Notes: generated by a model from the letters alone, not told the origin. Shown: positions 8,009 through 15,344, numbered from the stretch's first letter. The stretch is DNA of 19,038 nt from Oscillospiraceae bacterium (GCA_900768705.1 CAAGEB010000101.1:1-19038); one strand, 5' to 3'. Program-made: numbers and translations.

Positions 8009-8388
8009 TTCGTATTATCTCTCCCTTCCTCGTCAAAAATTGTGTGTACAAGCGAAATTATTTCTTCCACTTCTGCTCCTGCACGGTACGCAAGGCGGAT
8101 TTCTTCTTCCACACGGGCAAGAGCCTCCCGCTTCACCGCAGAGACTGCCTCTTTTTCCTTGGAAACATAGCTTCCCTTTGCGGGCAATGAACAGATAAGC
8201 CCGTTCTGTTCCAGTCTGGAATAGGCTTTATGAACCGTGTTCGGATTTATTCCGAACTGTTTTGCCACATCTCTGACAGCCGGAAGCTTTTCACCCGGCG
8301 TTAGTTCTCCGGCGGAAATCATTCTGGCTATCCCGTTATACAGCTGCTCATAAATAGGCAGTTTTCCCTCCAATCGAAGATTCAGCAT
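8005..8388 (-). CDS. GntR-family regulator, YtrA subfamily
   Basis: 127 residues. The N-terminal winged helix-turn-helix (about 10-70) shows the GntR pattern: PIYEQLYNGIARMI, GEKLPAVRDVAKQFGINPNTVHKAYSRLEQNGLI and KGSYV. Only a short two-helix C-terminal tail follows instead of a large effector domain, which defines the YtrA subfamily. It should repress its own operon. AGGAGG lies 6 nt before the ATG at 8388. A palindrome at the promoter (8403-8429) is the likely operator. Confidence 0.93.
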   Translation of the reverse strand: MLNLRLEGKLPIYEQLYNGIARMISAGELTPGEKLPAVRDVAKQFGINPNTVHKAYSRLEQNGLICSLPAKGSYVSKEKEAVSAVKREALARVEEEIRLAYRAGAEVEEIISLVHTIFDEEGRDNTK

Positions 8389-8402
8389 TTCATACCTCCT
8401 TC

Positions 8403-8458
8403 AACTGTATTATCTGTACCGATACAGTTATTATAGCACCGGTTACAGTATTTGTCAA
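8403..8458 (-). promoter_or_regulatory. Promoter and operator of the gntR-ABC operon
   Basis: On the minus strand, TTGACA (8458-8453), 17 bp and TATAAT (8435-8430) form a perfect promoter. Over the start site lies the inverted repeat AACTGTAT (8403-8410) and ATACAGTT (8422-8429), with a nested CTGTA/TACAG pair at 8414-8427. A third ACTGTA half-site (8444-8449) sits in the promoter spacer. This fits autorepression by the YtrA-type regulator. Confidence 0.8.
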
Positions 8459-8464
8459 TAGGAA

Positions 8465-8513
8465 AAATAAAAAATTTCAAAAAAAAGGTTTCCGGGAGAT
8501 TATCCCGAAAACC
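8465..8513 (-). terminator. Terminator downstream of rex
   Basis: Minus-strand stem GGTTTTCGGGA/TCCCGGAAACC (8513-8503 with 8497-8487, one mismatch), followed by eight T and a further A/T-rich tract. It would end the acnA-icd-rex transcript about 270 nt after the rex stop. Confidence 0.75.
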
Positions 8514-8782
8514 ATAAACATTATATTTTGCAGCAACCGATAAAATGTTATCCATTGCTAGGAATTGACAACTGCGCAAACATCCTGTTTGCGCCCCTTA
8601 ACCCGATCGGGGGCTTTGCCCCCGAACCCCCGATTTCTTGCTCTGTACATACTTATTACCTTACAGGCACGAACTAATCCACATTGCAATGTACCGTTGG
8701 GAAAAAGCGGCTTGCCGCCCTTTTGGAAGTCAAAAGGAAACGAAAAGCTAATTCTTGTCTGTGCAGACTTATTACTTCACAT
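8514..8782. repeat. Hairpin-rich intergenic repeat DNA 3' of rex
   Basis: There is no gene here. The stretch holds a series of hairpins: GCGCAAAC/GTTTGCGC around ATCCT (8574-8594), CGGGGGC/GCCCCCG (8608-8624), GCGGC/GCCGC (8707-8718) and CCTTTTG/CAAAAGG (8719-8737). ACATTGCAATGT (8681-8692) is a perfect palindrome. Segment 8674-8699 matches 14645-14670 at 21 of 26 positions. CTTATTAC with similar flanks occurs at about 8650 and again at about 8767. It looks like a mosaic of small interspersed repeats, transcribed as the rex 3' UTR. Confidence 0.55.
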
Positions 8783-9418
8783 TCAGTCACAATTTTTGAT
8801 TCCGTAGGACAGCGTCATAAGCGAATCTGTAAGGTGAACATTTTCCACCGTCGCTTTCGGATAATCCGCAAGAATATCATAATGGGAAAAATTCCAGAAG
8901 GTTCTCACATTTACGCTCCACAGCGTTCTTACCAGATCCTTTGCACTTTCTCTTGGAACGCACAGCACAGCCATTTCAGGTGTGTTTGTCTCACAGAAAT
9001 CCCGCAGACATTCAACTCTCCGTATATGCACCCCGGCAACAGCTTCCCCGATTACCGCCTCGTCACGGTCAAATATCCCGATCAGACGAAATCCACAGTT
9101 TGAAAACTCAATATGCTGCGAAACCGCCCGACCAAGATTGCCTGCTCCGATAAGCACTGCCTTCCGTTCTCCGTCAAGACCAAGTATCTCCCCAATCCTT
9201 GAGCAAAGCTCGGACACATTATATCCGTAGCCCTGCTGTCCGAAACCGCCGAAGCAATTCAGATCCTGCCGTATCTGAGAAGCCGTCAGCCTCATACTTT
9301 CCGAAAGCTCCCGGGACGATATTTTTTCTCTGCCCGAACGGCGTAGTTCTTCCAGAAACCGATAATACCTTGGCAGCCGCCTGATTACCGATTTCGATAT
9401 ATTCTGTTTATCCTGCAT
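8783..9418 (-). CDS. rex: Redox-sensing transcriptional repressor Rex
   Basis: 211 residues. The N-terminal winged helix (about 7-70) contains ISKSVIRRLPRYYRFL and LTASQIRQDLNCFGGFGQQG, classic Rex signatures. The Rossmann domain has GAGNLG (91-96) and the acidic end of strand 2 (GIFDRD), which favours NAD(H). Rex binds DNA when NADH/NAD+ is low and leaves it when NADH rises. The ATG at 9418 is chosen by family alignment. Its GAGGGG lies unusually close (one base), and an in-frame TTG three codons upstream (9427) is an alternative. The gene follows icd by 46 bp with no promoter or terminator seen, so it belongs to the acnA-icd operon. Confidence 0.95.
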   Translation of the reverse strand: MQDKQNISKSVIRRLPRYYRFLEELRRSGREKISSRELSESMRLTASQIRQDLNCFGGFGQQGYGYNVSELCSRIGEILGLDGERKAVLIGAGNLGRAVSQHIEFSNCGFRLIGIFDRDEAVIGEAVAGVHIRRVECLRDFCETNTPEMAVLCVPRESAKDLVRTLWSVNVRTFWNFSHYDILADYPKATVENVHLTDSLMTLSYGIKNCD

Positions 9419-9464
9419 ACCCCTCAAATAATAAAAAATCAGATTTCAAAACCGGAATATGTTA

Positions 9465-10679
9465 TCAAAGCAGCTTTTCAAGCCGTTTTCCGATTTCAAC
9501 AAGGAATGTTTCGGTATCCACGGTCTGCTTATTCTCCAGCTTGGAAATTGCAGCAAGGTTCTTGTCCATTATACCCTCTTCCATTGTCTGGATTGAAGCT
9601 TGCTCCAGCTTGTCCGCATAATTCATAAGTGCGGGAATATTATCCAGCTCGCCCCTCTTGCGAAGCGCTCCACTCCATGCAAAAATAGTGGCAATGGGGT
9701 TGGTGGATGTCTTTTCGCCCTTGAGGTAATTGTAATAATGGCGTGTAACCGTTCCGTGAGCAGCCTCATACTCGTAAACTCCGTCGGGTGAAACCAGAAC
9801 GCTGGTCATAAGTCCCAGAGAACCGAAAGCCGTTGCCAGCATATCCGACATAACATCGCCGTCGTAGTTCTTGCAAGCCCAGATAAATCCGCCGTTGGAA
9901 CGGACAACTCTTGCGATAACATCGTCAATCAGAGTATAGAAATATTCAATTCCCGCAGCCTCAAACTTTGCCTTGTACTCATTCTCATAAATCTCGGCAA
10001 AAATATCCTTGAAACGGTGATCGTAAATCTTGGAAATGGTATCCTTTGACGCAAACCACAGATCTTCCTTTGCGTCCAGAGCATAATTGAAGCAGGCTCT
10101 GGCGAAGGAAGCAATGGAATTGTCCAGATTGTGAACACCCTGAATAATTCCGTCGCTGTTTTTGAAATCGTGAATGAGCGCACGGGTTTCCTTGCCGTCC
10201 TTGTCGGTGACTACCAGCTCAGCCTTGCTGCCCTGCGGCACTTTCAGCTCGGTGTTCTTGTAAATATCGCCGTAAGCGTGACGGGCTATGGTAATTGGCT
10301 TTGTCCAAGTGGGAATATAGGGTACAATGCCTTTTACAAGAATGGGCTTTCTGAAAACCGTGCCGTCCAGAATAGCACGGATTGTTCCGTTGGGGGACTT
10401 CCACATTTCCTTCAGCTTGTATTCTTCTACACGCTGAGCGTTGGGAGTGATAGTGGCGCACTTTACCGCAACGCCGTACTTCTTGGTGGCGTTAGCGGAA
10501 TCAATTGTAACCTGATCATTGGTTTCATTTCTATGTACCAGACCAAGGTCGTAATAATCGGTCTTGAGATCGATATGGGGAAGAATGAGAATATCCTTTA
10601 TCATCTTCCAGATGATTCTGGTCATCTCGTCGCCGTCCATTTCCACAAGCGGGGTAGTCATCTGAATTTTTTCAGCCAT
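9465..10679 (-). CDS. icd: NADP-dependent isocitrate dehydrogenase, eukaryote-type
   Basis: 404 residues. Oxidatively decarboxylates isocitrate to 2-oxoglutarate, feeding glutamate synthesis and NADPH supply. The sequence is of the IDH1/IDH2-like subfamily, not the E. coli type: LVEMDGDEMTRIIW (11-24), KCATITP (73-79), MWKSPNGTIR (92-101, substrate Ser95 and Arg101), IARHAYGD with Arg133, metal aspartates in NYDGDVMSD (271-279), and AAHGTVTRHY (306-315), whose Arg313-His314 pair reads the NADP 2'-phosphate. AAAGGAAAAG precedes the ATG. The gene overlaps the end of a small upstream ORF and lies between acnA and rex. Confidence 0.96.
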   Translation of the reverse strand: MAEKIQMTTPLVEMDGDEMTRIIWKMIKDILILPHIDLKTDYYDLGLVHRNETNDQVTIDSANATKKYGVAVKCATITPNAQRVEEYKLKEMWKSPNGTIRAILDGTVFRKPILVKGIVPYIPTWTKPITIARHAYGDIYKNTELKVPQGSKAELVVTDKDGKETRALIHDFKNSDGIIQGVHNLDNSIASFARACFNYALDAKEDLWFASKDTISKIYDHRFKDIFAEIYENEYKAKFEAAGIEYFYTLIDDVIARVVRSNGGFIWACKNYDGDVMSDMLATAFGSLGLMTSVLVSPDGVYEYEAAHGTVTRHYYNYLKGEKTSTNPIATIFAWSGALRKRGELDNIPALMNYADKLEQASIQTMEEGIMDKNLAAISKLENKQTVDTETFLVEIGKRLEKLL

Positions 10680-10827
10680 TGTCTTTTCCTTTCTTTACAG
10701 AACCGTAATTGTATATGGTATTCGTGTTACAACCCACTGAGCCGCTGCACGGAAGAAATCTGCTGCCGACTATAACTCCGGCAAGAAACGCTACCACAGT
10801 CATAAAAAGGCACGCAGACCCTTTCAC
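10672..10827 (-). CDS. Probable small single-helix membrane protein between acnA and icd
   Basis: 51 residues from a GTG at 10827, with AAAAGGG nine bases upstream. An N-terminal hydrophobic helix (ACLFMTVVAFLAGVIVG, about residues 5-21) is followed by two cysteines and an Asn/Tyr/Gly-rich then lysine-rich tail (ending KKGKDNG). Its stop overlaps the icd start by 8 nt, and the icd ribosome site lies within its last codons, a normal operon layout. In another frame an ATG at 10855 begins on the last base of the acnA stop (TAATG). If the T5 run at 10804-10808 had one T fewer, that ATG would read into this frame and give a 60-residue protein with a basic N-terminus and the same helix. So a frameshift, real or a sequencing error, is possible. 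No homologue is recognised. Confidence 0.5.
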   Translation of the reverse strand: MKGSACLFMTVVAFLAGVIVGSRFLPCSGSVGCNTNTIYNYGSVKKGKDNG

Positions 10828-10854
10828 ACAGCAATTCCCTTTTCCTGTTATCCA

Positions 10855-12786
10855 TTACTTTCCGTTCTTTGTATAGTTCAGCAGACCGCCTGCAAGTATC
10901 ATGCCCTTGCCACGCTCGGAAAGCTCGCACTTAACTTCAAAGCTAAATCCCTTTGTTTTGTTCTCAACGATAATCTGTCCGCCGTTCTCAACGATAGAAC
11001 GGATATTTGCGATAACAAAATTATCGCCCTGCTCAACCTTGTCATAATCGCTTTCGTTTACAAATTCCAGCGGAAGAATTCCGTTATTGATAAGGTTCTG
11101 GCGGTGAATTCTCGCAAAGCTCTTGCAGATAATCGCCTTTACGCCCAGATAAAGCGGAGCAAGCGCAGCGTGTTCACGAGACGAACCCTGACCGTAATTT
11201 ACGCCGCCGACGATAATGCTTGTGCCTGCTTCCTTTGCACGCTTGGGGAAGGTTTCGTCGCAAACGGTAAAGCAGTACTCGGAAATAGCGGGGATATTGG
11301 AACGCAGAGGCAGAATTTTTGCACCTGCGGGCATAATATGGTCGGTGGTGATATTGTCGCCCACTTTAAGGGTAACAGCCGACTCAATGCTCTCCGCAAG
11401 GGGTTTGTTAATCGGGAAAGGCTTGATGTTCGGACCTCTGAGTATTTCAACAGAGGGAGCTTCCTCAACGCTTGCGGGAGGAACTACCATATTATCGTTA
11501 ATAATAAACTTCTCGGGCATTACATAAGGCGGCATATCGCCGACTGTTCTCGGGTCGGTAAACACGCCCGTAAGCGCAGAAACAGCGGCAGTTTCGGGAG
11601 AAACAAGGTAAATCTGTGCGTCCTTGGTTCCGCTTCTTCCGAGGAAGTTACGGTTGAAGGTACGCAGCGAAATGCCCTTGCTGTTGGGCGACTGACCCAT
11701 ACCGATACAAGGACCGCAGGCACTTTCAAGGATTCTCGCACCTGCCGCAATGAGAATGGAAAGAGTGCCGTCTTCGGCAATCTGGTTGAACACCTGCTTT
11801 GAACCGGGAGCAATTGCAAGACTGACATCGGGGTGAACCGTCTTGCCTTTAAGGATATGGGCAACCTTGCGCATATCCTGAAGCGAGGAGTTTGTACAGG
11901 AACCTATGCAAACCTGGTCAATCTTGATTTTTCCGATTTCTTCCACGGATTTTACATTATCGGGAGAGTGGGGACAAGCCGCAAGCGGAACCAGCTTGGA
12001 CAAATCGATATCCACTTCCTCGTCGTAAACTGCGTCCGGGTCTGCGGAAAGCTCCACATAATCCTCTTCACGGCCCTGAGCCTTCAAAAATTCCAGAGTT
12101 GTTTCATCGGAGGGGAAAATTGAAGTGGTAGCTCCCAGCTCAGCTCCCATATTGGTAATGGTTGCACGCTCGGGAACGGAAAGATACTTCACTCCCTCGC
12201 CCGTGTATTCCATCACCTTGCCCACGCCGCCCTTTACGGTAAGGCGTCTGAGTACTTCAAGAATAACATCCTTTGCGGAAACCCAGTCGTTCAGCTTTCC
12301 GGTAAGGTTGATTTTTACTACCTTAGGCATAGTTATGTAGTATGCTCCGCCGCCCATTGCAACAGCAACATCCAGTCCGCCGGCACCCATTGCCAGCATA
12401 CCGATTCCGCCTCCTGTGGGAGTGTGGCTGTCGGAGCCGATAAGGGTCTTTCCCGGCTTGCCGAAACGCTCCAGATGTACCTGGTGACAAATTCCGTTTC
12501 CGGGGCGAGAAAACCAGATTCCGTGTTTTTTGGCAACCGAGCCGATAAAGCGGTGGTCGTCTGCGTTTTCAAAGCCGCTCTGAAGAGTGTTGTGGTCGAT
12601 GTAGGCAACGGAACGCTCCGTCTTTACTCTGTCAACTCCCATCGCCTCAAACTGAAGATAAGCCATTGTACCCGTTGCGTCCTGAGTAAGGGTCTGGTCT
12701 ATTTTCAGACCTATCTCTGTACCCTTAATCATTTCTCCGTCAACAATGTGCTCCTTGATAATTTTCTCTGTCAGTGTAAGTCCCAT
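10855..12786 (-). CDS. acnA: Aconitate hydratase
   Basis: 643 residues, of the shorter aconitase type seen in Aquifex and many Clostridia. Interconverts citrate and isocitrate in the cytosol using a [4Fe-4S] cluster. The cluster cysteines are Cys297 in IGSCTNSS and Cys357/Cys360 in SACGPCIG. Substrate motifs include GSDSHTPTGGGIGMLAMG (117-134) and, in the swivel domain, VGDNITTDHIMPAG (475-488) and YGQGSSREHAAL (531-542). AAGGAG precedes the ATG at 12786. It is first in an operon with icd and rex, so the unit runs citrate to 2-oxoglutarate. The strong promoter and Rex site lie just upstream. Confidence 0.96.
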   Translation of the reverse strand: MGLTLTEKIIKEHIVDGEMIKGTEIGLKIDQTLTQDATGTMAYLQFEAMGVDRVKTERSVAYIDHNTLQSGFENADDHRFIGSVAKKHGIWFSRPGNGICHQVHLERFGKPGKTLIGSDSHTPTGGGIGMLAMGAGGLDVAVAMGGGAYYITMPKVVKINLTGKLNDWVSAKDVILEVLRRLTVKGGVGKVMEYTGEGVKYLSVPERATITNMGAELGATTSIFPSDETTLEFLKAQGREEDYVELSADPDAVYDEEVDIDLSKLVPLAACPHSPDNVKSVEEIGKIKIDQVCIGSCTNSSLQDMRKVAHILKGKTVHPDVSLAIAPGSKQVFNQIAEDGTLSILIAAGARILESACGPCIGMGQSPNSKGISLRTFNRNFLGRSGTKDAQIYLVSPETAAVSALTGVFTDPRTVGDMPPYVMPEKFIINDNMVVPPASVEEAPSVEILRGPNIKPFPINKPLAESIESAVTLKVGDNITTDHIMPAGAKILPLRSNIPAISEYCFTVCDETFPKRAKEAGTSIIVGGVNYGQGSSREHAALAPLYLGVKAIICKSFARIHRQNLINNGILPLEFVNESDYDKVEQGDNFVIANIRSIVENGGQIIVENKTKGFSFEVKCELSERGKGMILAGGLLNYTKNGK

Positions 12787-12833
12787 TTGTTATCTCCTTC
12801 CGAATTTTAATGAGTCTCCGCTCCTTATCTTAC

Positions 12834-12862
12834 ATTATACAACATACCTGACAGGTTGTCAA
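12834..12862 (-). promoter_or_regulatory. Promoter of the acnA-icd-rex operon
   Basis: TTGACA (12862-12857), 17 bp and TATAAT (12839-12834) on the minus strand. The spacer holds a perfect 11-bp palindrome, ACCTGTCAGGT (12846-12856), which could be a second operator. Confidence 0.9.
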
Positions 12863-12873
12863 GAATTTCACAA
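12856..12873 (-). promoter_or_regulatory. Candidate Rex operator over the acnA -35 box
   Basis: The minus strand reads TTGTGAA-ATTC-TTGACAA, 13 of 14 defined positions of the Gram-positive Rex consensus TTGTGAA-N4-TTCACAA. It overlaps the -35 hexamer fully, so binding would block RNA polymerase. The regulator is encoded in the same operon. Confidence 0.7.
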
Positions 12874-12935
12874 AATATTTTTCCGTCCAATAATGAAACA
12901 GTGCTGTAAGCCGGGTGAAAATTTGCTGAAAACAC

Positions 12936-12964
12936 TTGAAATTATTTATGGAAAGTGATAAAAT
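12936..12964 (+). promoter_or_regulatory. Promoter of the lipoprotein gene
   Basis: TTGAAA (12936-12941), 17-bp spacer, TAAAAT (12959-12964). It is divergent from the acnA promoter and leaves a leader of about 75 nt. Confidence 0.7.
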
Positions 12965-13044
12965 GTTATAGAATTGAAATTAATCTCCCGGGTTGCAGCA
13001 CAAACAGCTTCGGGTAACGGTTTAATATTGCAAGGAATTTAAAT

Positions 13045-14253
13045 ATGGAAAATATAAAGAAAGGCATTATGCTCCTTTCGCTGTCGGCAATTCTGCTGAC
13101 AGGCTGCACAGGTGCTTCGGAAAACCAGGGAGCCGGCGAGGACAGCACAAAATCCTCGCTCATAAATATGGGTAATATCGTAAACGGCTCACAATCCACC
13201 GGAAACGGTACGACGGATTCGGTAACGAATAATCCCGAAGAAGAAAACGACGCATATATAATCGATTCTCCCGGTTACGAGGAGGACGCCGATTTCGGCA
13301 ATGAACCTGTGGAAGCCGAATATCAGCCTGTTCAGGCGGAATATGTCCCGGGCTACGATGTCGAACCCCAAAGCGGACAATCTGCCTACAATCCGTTGAA
13401 GGCTCTGGCTTTTGCAGAAAAAAACTGGGATTCGGGCAAGGGGCTTTGTGCGGAATTCGTCTCGGAATGTATAAAGGCGGGCGGCATTACAGACTGCTCG
13501 AGTACCAGCTCAACCCAATTGTACAACTCGCTTATCAAGTCCGGAGAGGGCTTTGCGGTGAAGCTTCCAATTAACGACAACGGCACCCTGAGTATTCCCG
13601 AATATGCCTTTCCCGGTGATCTGATTTTCTACTACTGCGAAGAAGAAAACTGTATGATACATACGCTTATCTACAACGGGGAAAGCAAAAAAGGCTTTGC
13701 AAAAGCCCTTGCCCACAATCCTGCAAACAGCGGCATTAAAACTTTCAAATACCGTTCCGATTGCACCGAAGGCTGCAATGCCGAGCTGAAAGATGTGGTT
13801 CTATTCTGTTTTTACCGCAACCCGGATATTATGAAAGCCCCACAATCCGTTCCCTCGGTTTCAGTAGATCAAAACGGAGAAAGCTGTATTTTCGGTTGGG
13901 AACCGGACTTTCTGTATAAAAGCAGCTCTCTGGTGCTGCTGGACAAGGACGGAAAGGAAATCTACCGCAAGGAAATGGGTACCGATACCAACCACAGACT
14001 GATTATCAAAAACACCGCCACCATCTCCGCTTATGTTGAATTTACCGTATGCGACGGAGTGACGGTAAGCGGAAACCCCACCACTTTTATACTAAATTCG
14101 GATAACGGCGGCGAAACATCTGACAGCTCTGAAATTGTGGAAGATCTGCCGCCCAGAGGTGAAAACGGCGAGGCTCCCGGAGGTTCGGAGGAACGCCCGA
14201 AGCCCGCAGAAGATACCGATTCCACCGCTCCTCACAGAGAGGACAGCGAGTAA
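13045..14253 (+). CDS. Lipoprotein with papain-like amidase/NlpC-P60-like domain
   Basis: 402 residues. A lipoprotein signal with lipobox LLTGC puts lipidated Cys21 on the outer membrane face. Residues 22-112 are a low-complexity Ser/Asn/Gly then Glu/Pro/Tyr-rich spacer. Residues 113-258 resemble a papain-fold hydrolase: Cys135 in GLCAEFVSECIKAGG, a GDLIFYY strand (191-197), His206 in IHTLIYNG, and AHNPANSG as a possible third catalytic element. The pattern fits Amidase_6 or NlpC/P60-CHAP enzymes that cut peptidoglycan peptides or amides. Residues 265-350 form a beta-rich, possibly Ig-like domain, and the last 50 are acidic and Pro-rich. AAGGA lies 8 nt before the ATG. Substrate is unknown. 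I see no terminator before the tRNA promoter. Confidence 0.75.
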   Translation: MENIKKGIMLLSLSAILLTGCTGASENQGAGEDSTKSSLINMGNIVNGSQSTGNGTTDSVTNNPEEENDAYIIDSPGYEEDADFGNEPVEAEYQPVQAEYVPGYDVEPQSGQSAYNPLKALAFAEKNWDSGKGLCAEFVSECIKAGGITDCSSTSSTQLYNSLIKSGEGFAVKLPINDNGTLSIPEYAFPGDLIFYYCEEENCMIHTLIYNGESKKGFAKALAHNPANSGIKTFKYRSDCTEGCNAELKDVVLFCFYRNPDIMKAPQSVPSVSVDQNGESCIFGWEPDFLYKSSSLVLLDKDGKEIYRKEMGTDTNHRLIIKNTATISAYVEFTVCDGVTVSGNPTTFILNSDNGGETSDSSEIVEDLPPRGENGEAPGGSEERPKPAEDTDSTAPHREDSE

Positions 14254-14290
14254 CCGGTGGAAATAATTTGTATAAAAGAGCAAAAACCTA

Positions 14291-14319
14291 TTGACAAACA
14301 GAAAGGAATATGATATAAT
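14291..14319 (+). promoter_or_regulatory. Promoter of tRNA-Leu
   Basis: TTGACA (14291-14296), 17 bp, TATAAT (14314-14319), a perfect promoter ending 40 bp before the tRNA. Confidence 0.9.
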
Positions 14320-14359
14320 TTAATAGTATCTGTTGTGCAGATATTGTACAACAGAATAT

Positions 14360-14446
14360 GCCGGTGTGTTGGAATTGGCAGACGAGACGGACTCAAAATC
14401 CGTTGGGAGCAATCCCGTGTGGGTTCAAGTCCCACCACCGGCACCA
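14360..14446 (+). tRNA. tRNA-Leu(CAA)
   Basis: 87 nt including the encoded CCA. Acceptor GCCGGTG (14360-14366) pairs with CACCGGC (14436-14442). The anticodon loop CTCAAAA gives anticodon CAA, reading UUG. A long variable arm and the T-arm GGGTTCAAGTCCC confirm a class II leucine tRNA. Confidence 0.97.
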
Positions 14447-14670
14447 CCAGCGTGACGCTGGACCCAATCCGCCCTTAGATTGTTCTAGGGGCAATTTTTA
14501 TGCCCGGAGCGGAAAATTTATAAAGTCATAGAACCCAACCCGCCCCCACTTTGATGTGGGGGTGATTTTTATGCCCGGAGCAGAAAAATTATAAAGTAAT
14601 ATTATTACACCGGCGTTAGCTGAACCCAATCCGCCCCTGCTTTGCCAATCCGCATTGCAGAGTGCCGTTG
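14447..14670 (+). repeat. Tandem tRNA-linked hairpin repeats
   Basis: Directly after the CCA end lies a hairpin CCAGCG-TGA-CGCTGG (14447-14461). Then come three degenerate units beginning ACCCAAyCCGCCC at about 14462, 14533 and 14624. Unit 1 has stem GCCCTTAGA/TCTAGGGGC (14471-14492). Unit 2 has CCCCCAC/GTGGGGG around TTTGAT (14543-14562). Both continue with ATTTTTATGCCCGGAGC and an AAAATT-ATAAAGT tail. Unit 3 is cut short near 14640 and runs into a segment shared with 8674-8699. The stem plus T-run of units 1 and 2 can terminate tRNA transcription. A further copy follows tRNA-Pro at 18172. Confidence 0.7.
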
Positions 14671-14692
14671 CCAAGCCACACAAAACCCATAC

Positions 14693-14739
14693 AAAAACGC
14701 CCGTTCCGATACATTGCGTATCAAAACGGGCGTGTTTTT
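14693..14739. terminator. Bidirectional terminator
   Basis: ACGCCCGTT (14697-14705) pairs with AACGGGCGT (14725-14733), extended by an inner GATAC/GTATC pair (14708-14722). It has an A-run outside on the left and a T-run outside on the right. It ends the minus-strand gene at 14760 and stops readthrough from the tRNA-Leu side. Confidence 0.85.
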
Positions 14740-14759
14740 ACTATACAGAATATCTTCCC

Positions 14760-15167
14760 TTATTCTCTTTCAAGAAGCAGCATATCAAAGCTGTAAAGCA
14801 GGCAGCCGTCAGGCGTTACCTTAATTTCTTCCATCGAATCAACCGACTCTCCGAGAAACTCTCCTTCTATTTCGGTGTCAATGAAATATTTTCCATCCTG
14901 TTCCTTAATGGGCTTGGATTCAATCACCGCAAAGCCGTCATCACGGACGGTAAGTCCCTGCTGTCTTGCCATTTCCGCAAGTTCACCGGGGGCAGGCATC
15001 AGTGTGTTCATAAGACCGTCGGATGTAAACTCAATGCGGGTGGAAACCATTTTTGCAAAGTCTTCATACTCTTCGGTATCCGGCAGTGTTTCGGGAGTAA
15101 AGACAACCTCTCCGCTCTCCGAAGGTAAGTGAAATTCTTTGATCTTCCATTTGCCCGTGATGTTCAT
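14760..15167 (-). CDS. Hypothetical protein, possibly lipocalin-like
   Basis: 135 residues, soluble, acidic, no signal peptide. It opens with MNITGKWKIKEFH, a short G-x-W strand like those starting calycin/lipocalin-type barrels, and continues as alternating strands (VVFTPETL, RIEFTSDG, KYFIDTEIEG, IKVTPDGCLLYSFDML) around a central helical stretch (about 55-75). The lipocalin-like reading rests only on this pattern. GAGGAGG lies about 8 nt before the ATG. It is monocistronic, with its own promoter (15272-15300) and terminator (14693-14739), and a leader of about 98 nt. Function not recognised. Confidence 0.8.
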   Translation of the reverse strand: MNITGKWKIKEFHLPSESGEVVFTPETLPDTEEYEDFAKMVSTRIEFTSDGLMNTLMPAPGELAEMARQQGLTVRDDGFAVIESKPIKEQDGKYFIDTEIEGEFLGESVDSMEEIKVTPDGCLLYSFDMLLLERE

Positions 15168-15271
15168 AACAGCTTCCTCCTCATAAGTATGCTGGCTGAA
15201 GTCGGTAATCGGAAGAAATTTGTTGAAGTTTCCATTTCCCCCAACCGTCTCCGACTTATACTAACAATTTC

Positions 15272-15300
15272 AGTTTACCATATCTTTGCCGAAAAGTCAA
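15272..15300 (-). promoter_or_regulatory. Promoter of the 14760-15167 gene
   Basis: Minus strand TTGACT (15300-15295), 17 bp, TAAACT (15277-15272). No clear terminator separates it from the end of the rlmN-like gene at 15345, so some readthrough into this gene is possible. Confidence 0.7.
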
Positions 15301-15344
15301 TATAAAAGCAAATTTATTTTACAGAAATTACCACAGGTGCTTGT

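Noticed and set aside
11104..11802. Plus-strand ORF of 232 codons opposite acnA
   Set aside because: Complementary frame of a strongly conserved gene; no ribosome site or recognisable domain.
14232..14447. Minus-strand ORF across tRNA-Leu starting with a VGLEPTR-like sequence
   Set aside because: It is the antisense of the tRNA, a well-known spurious protein pattern.
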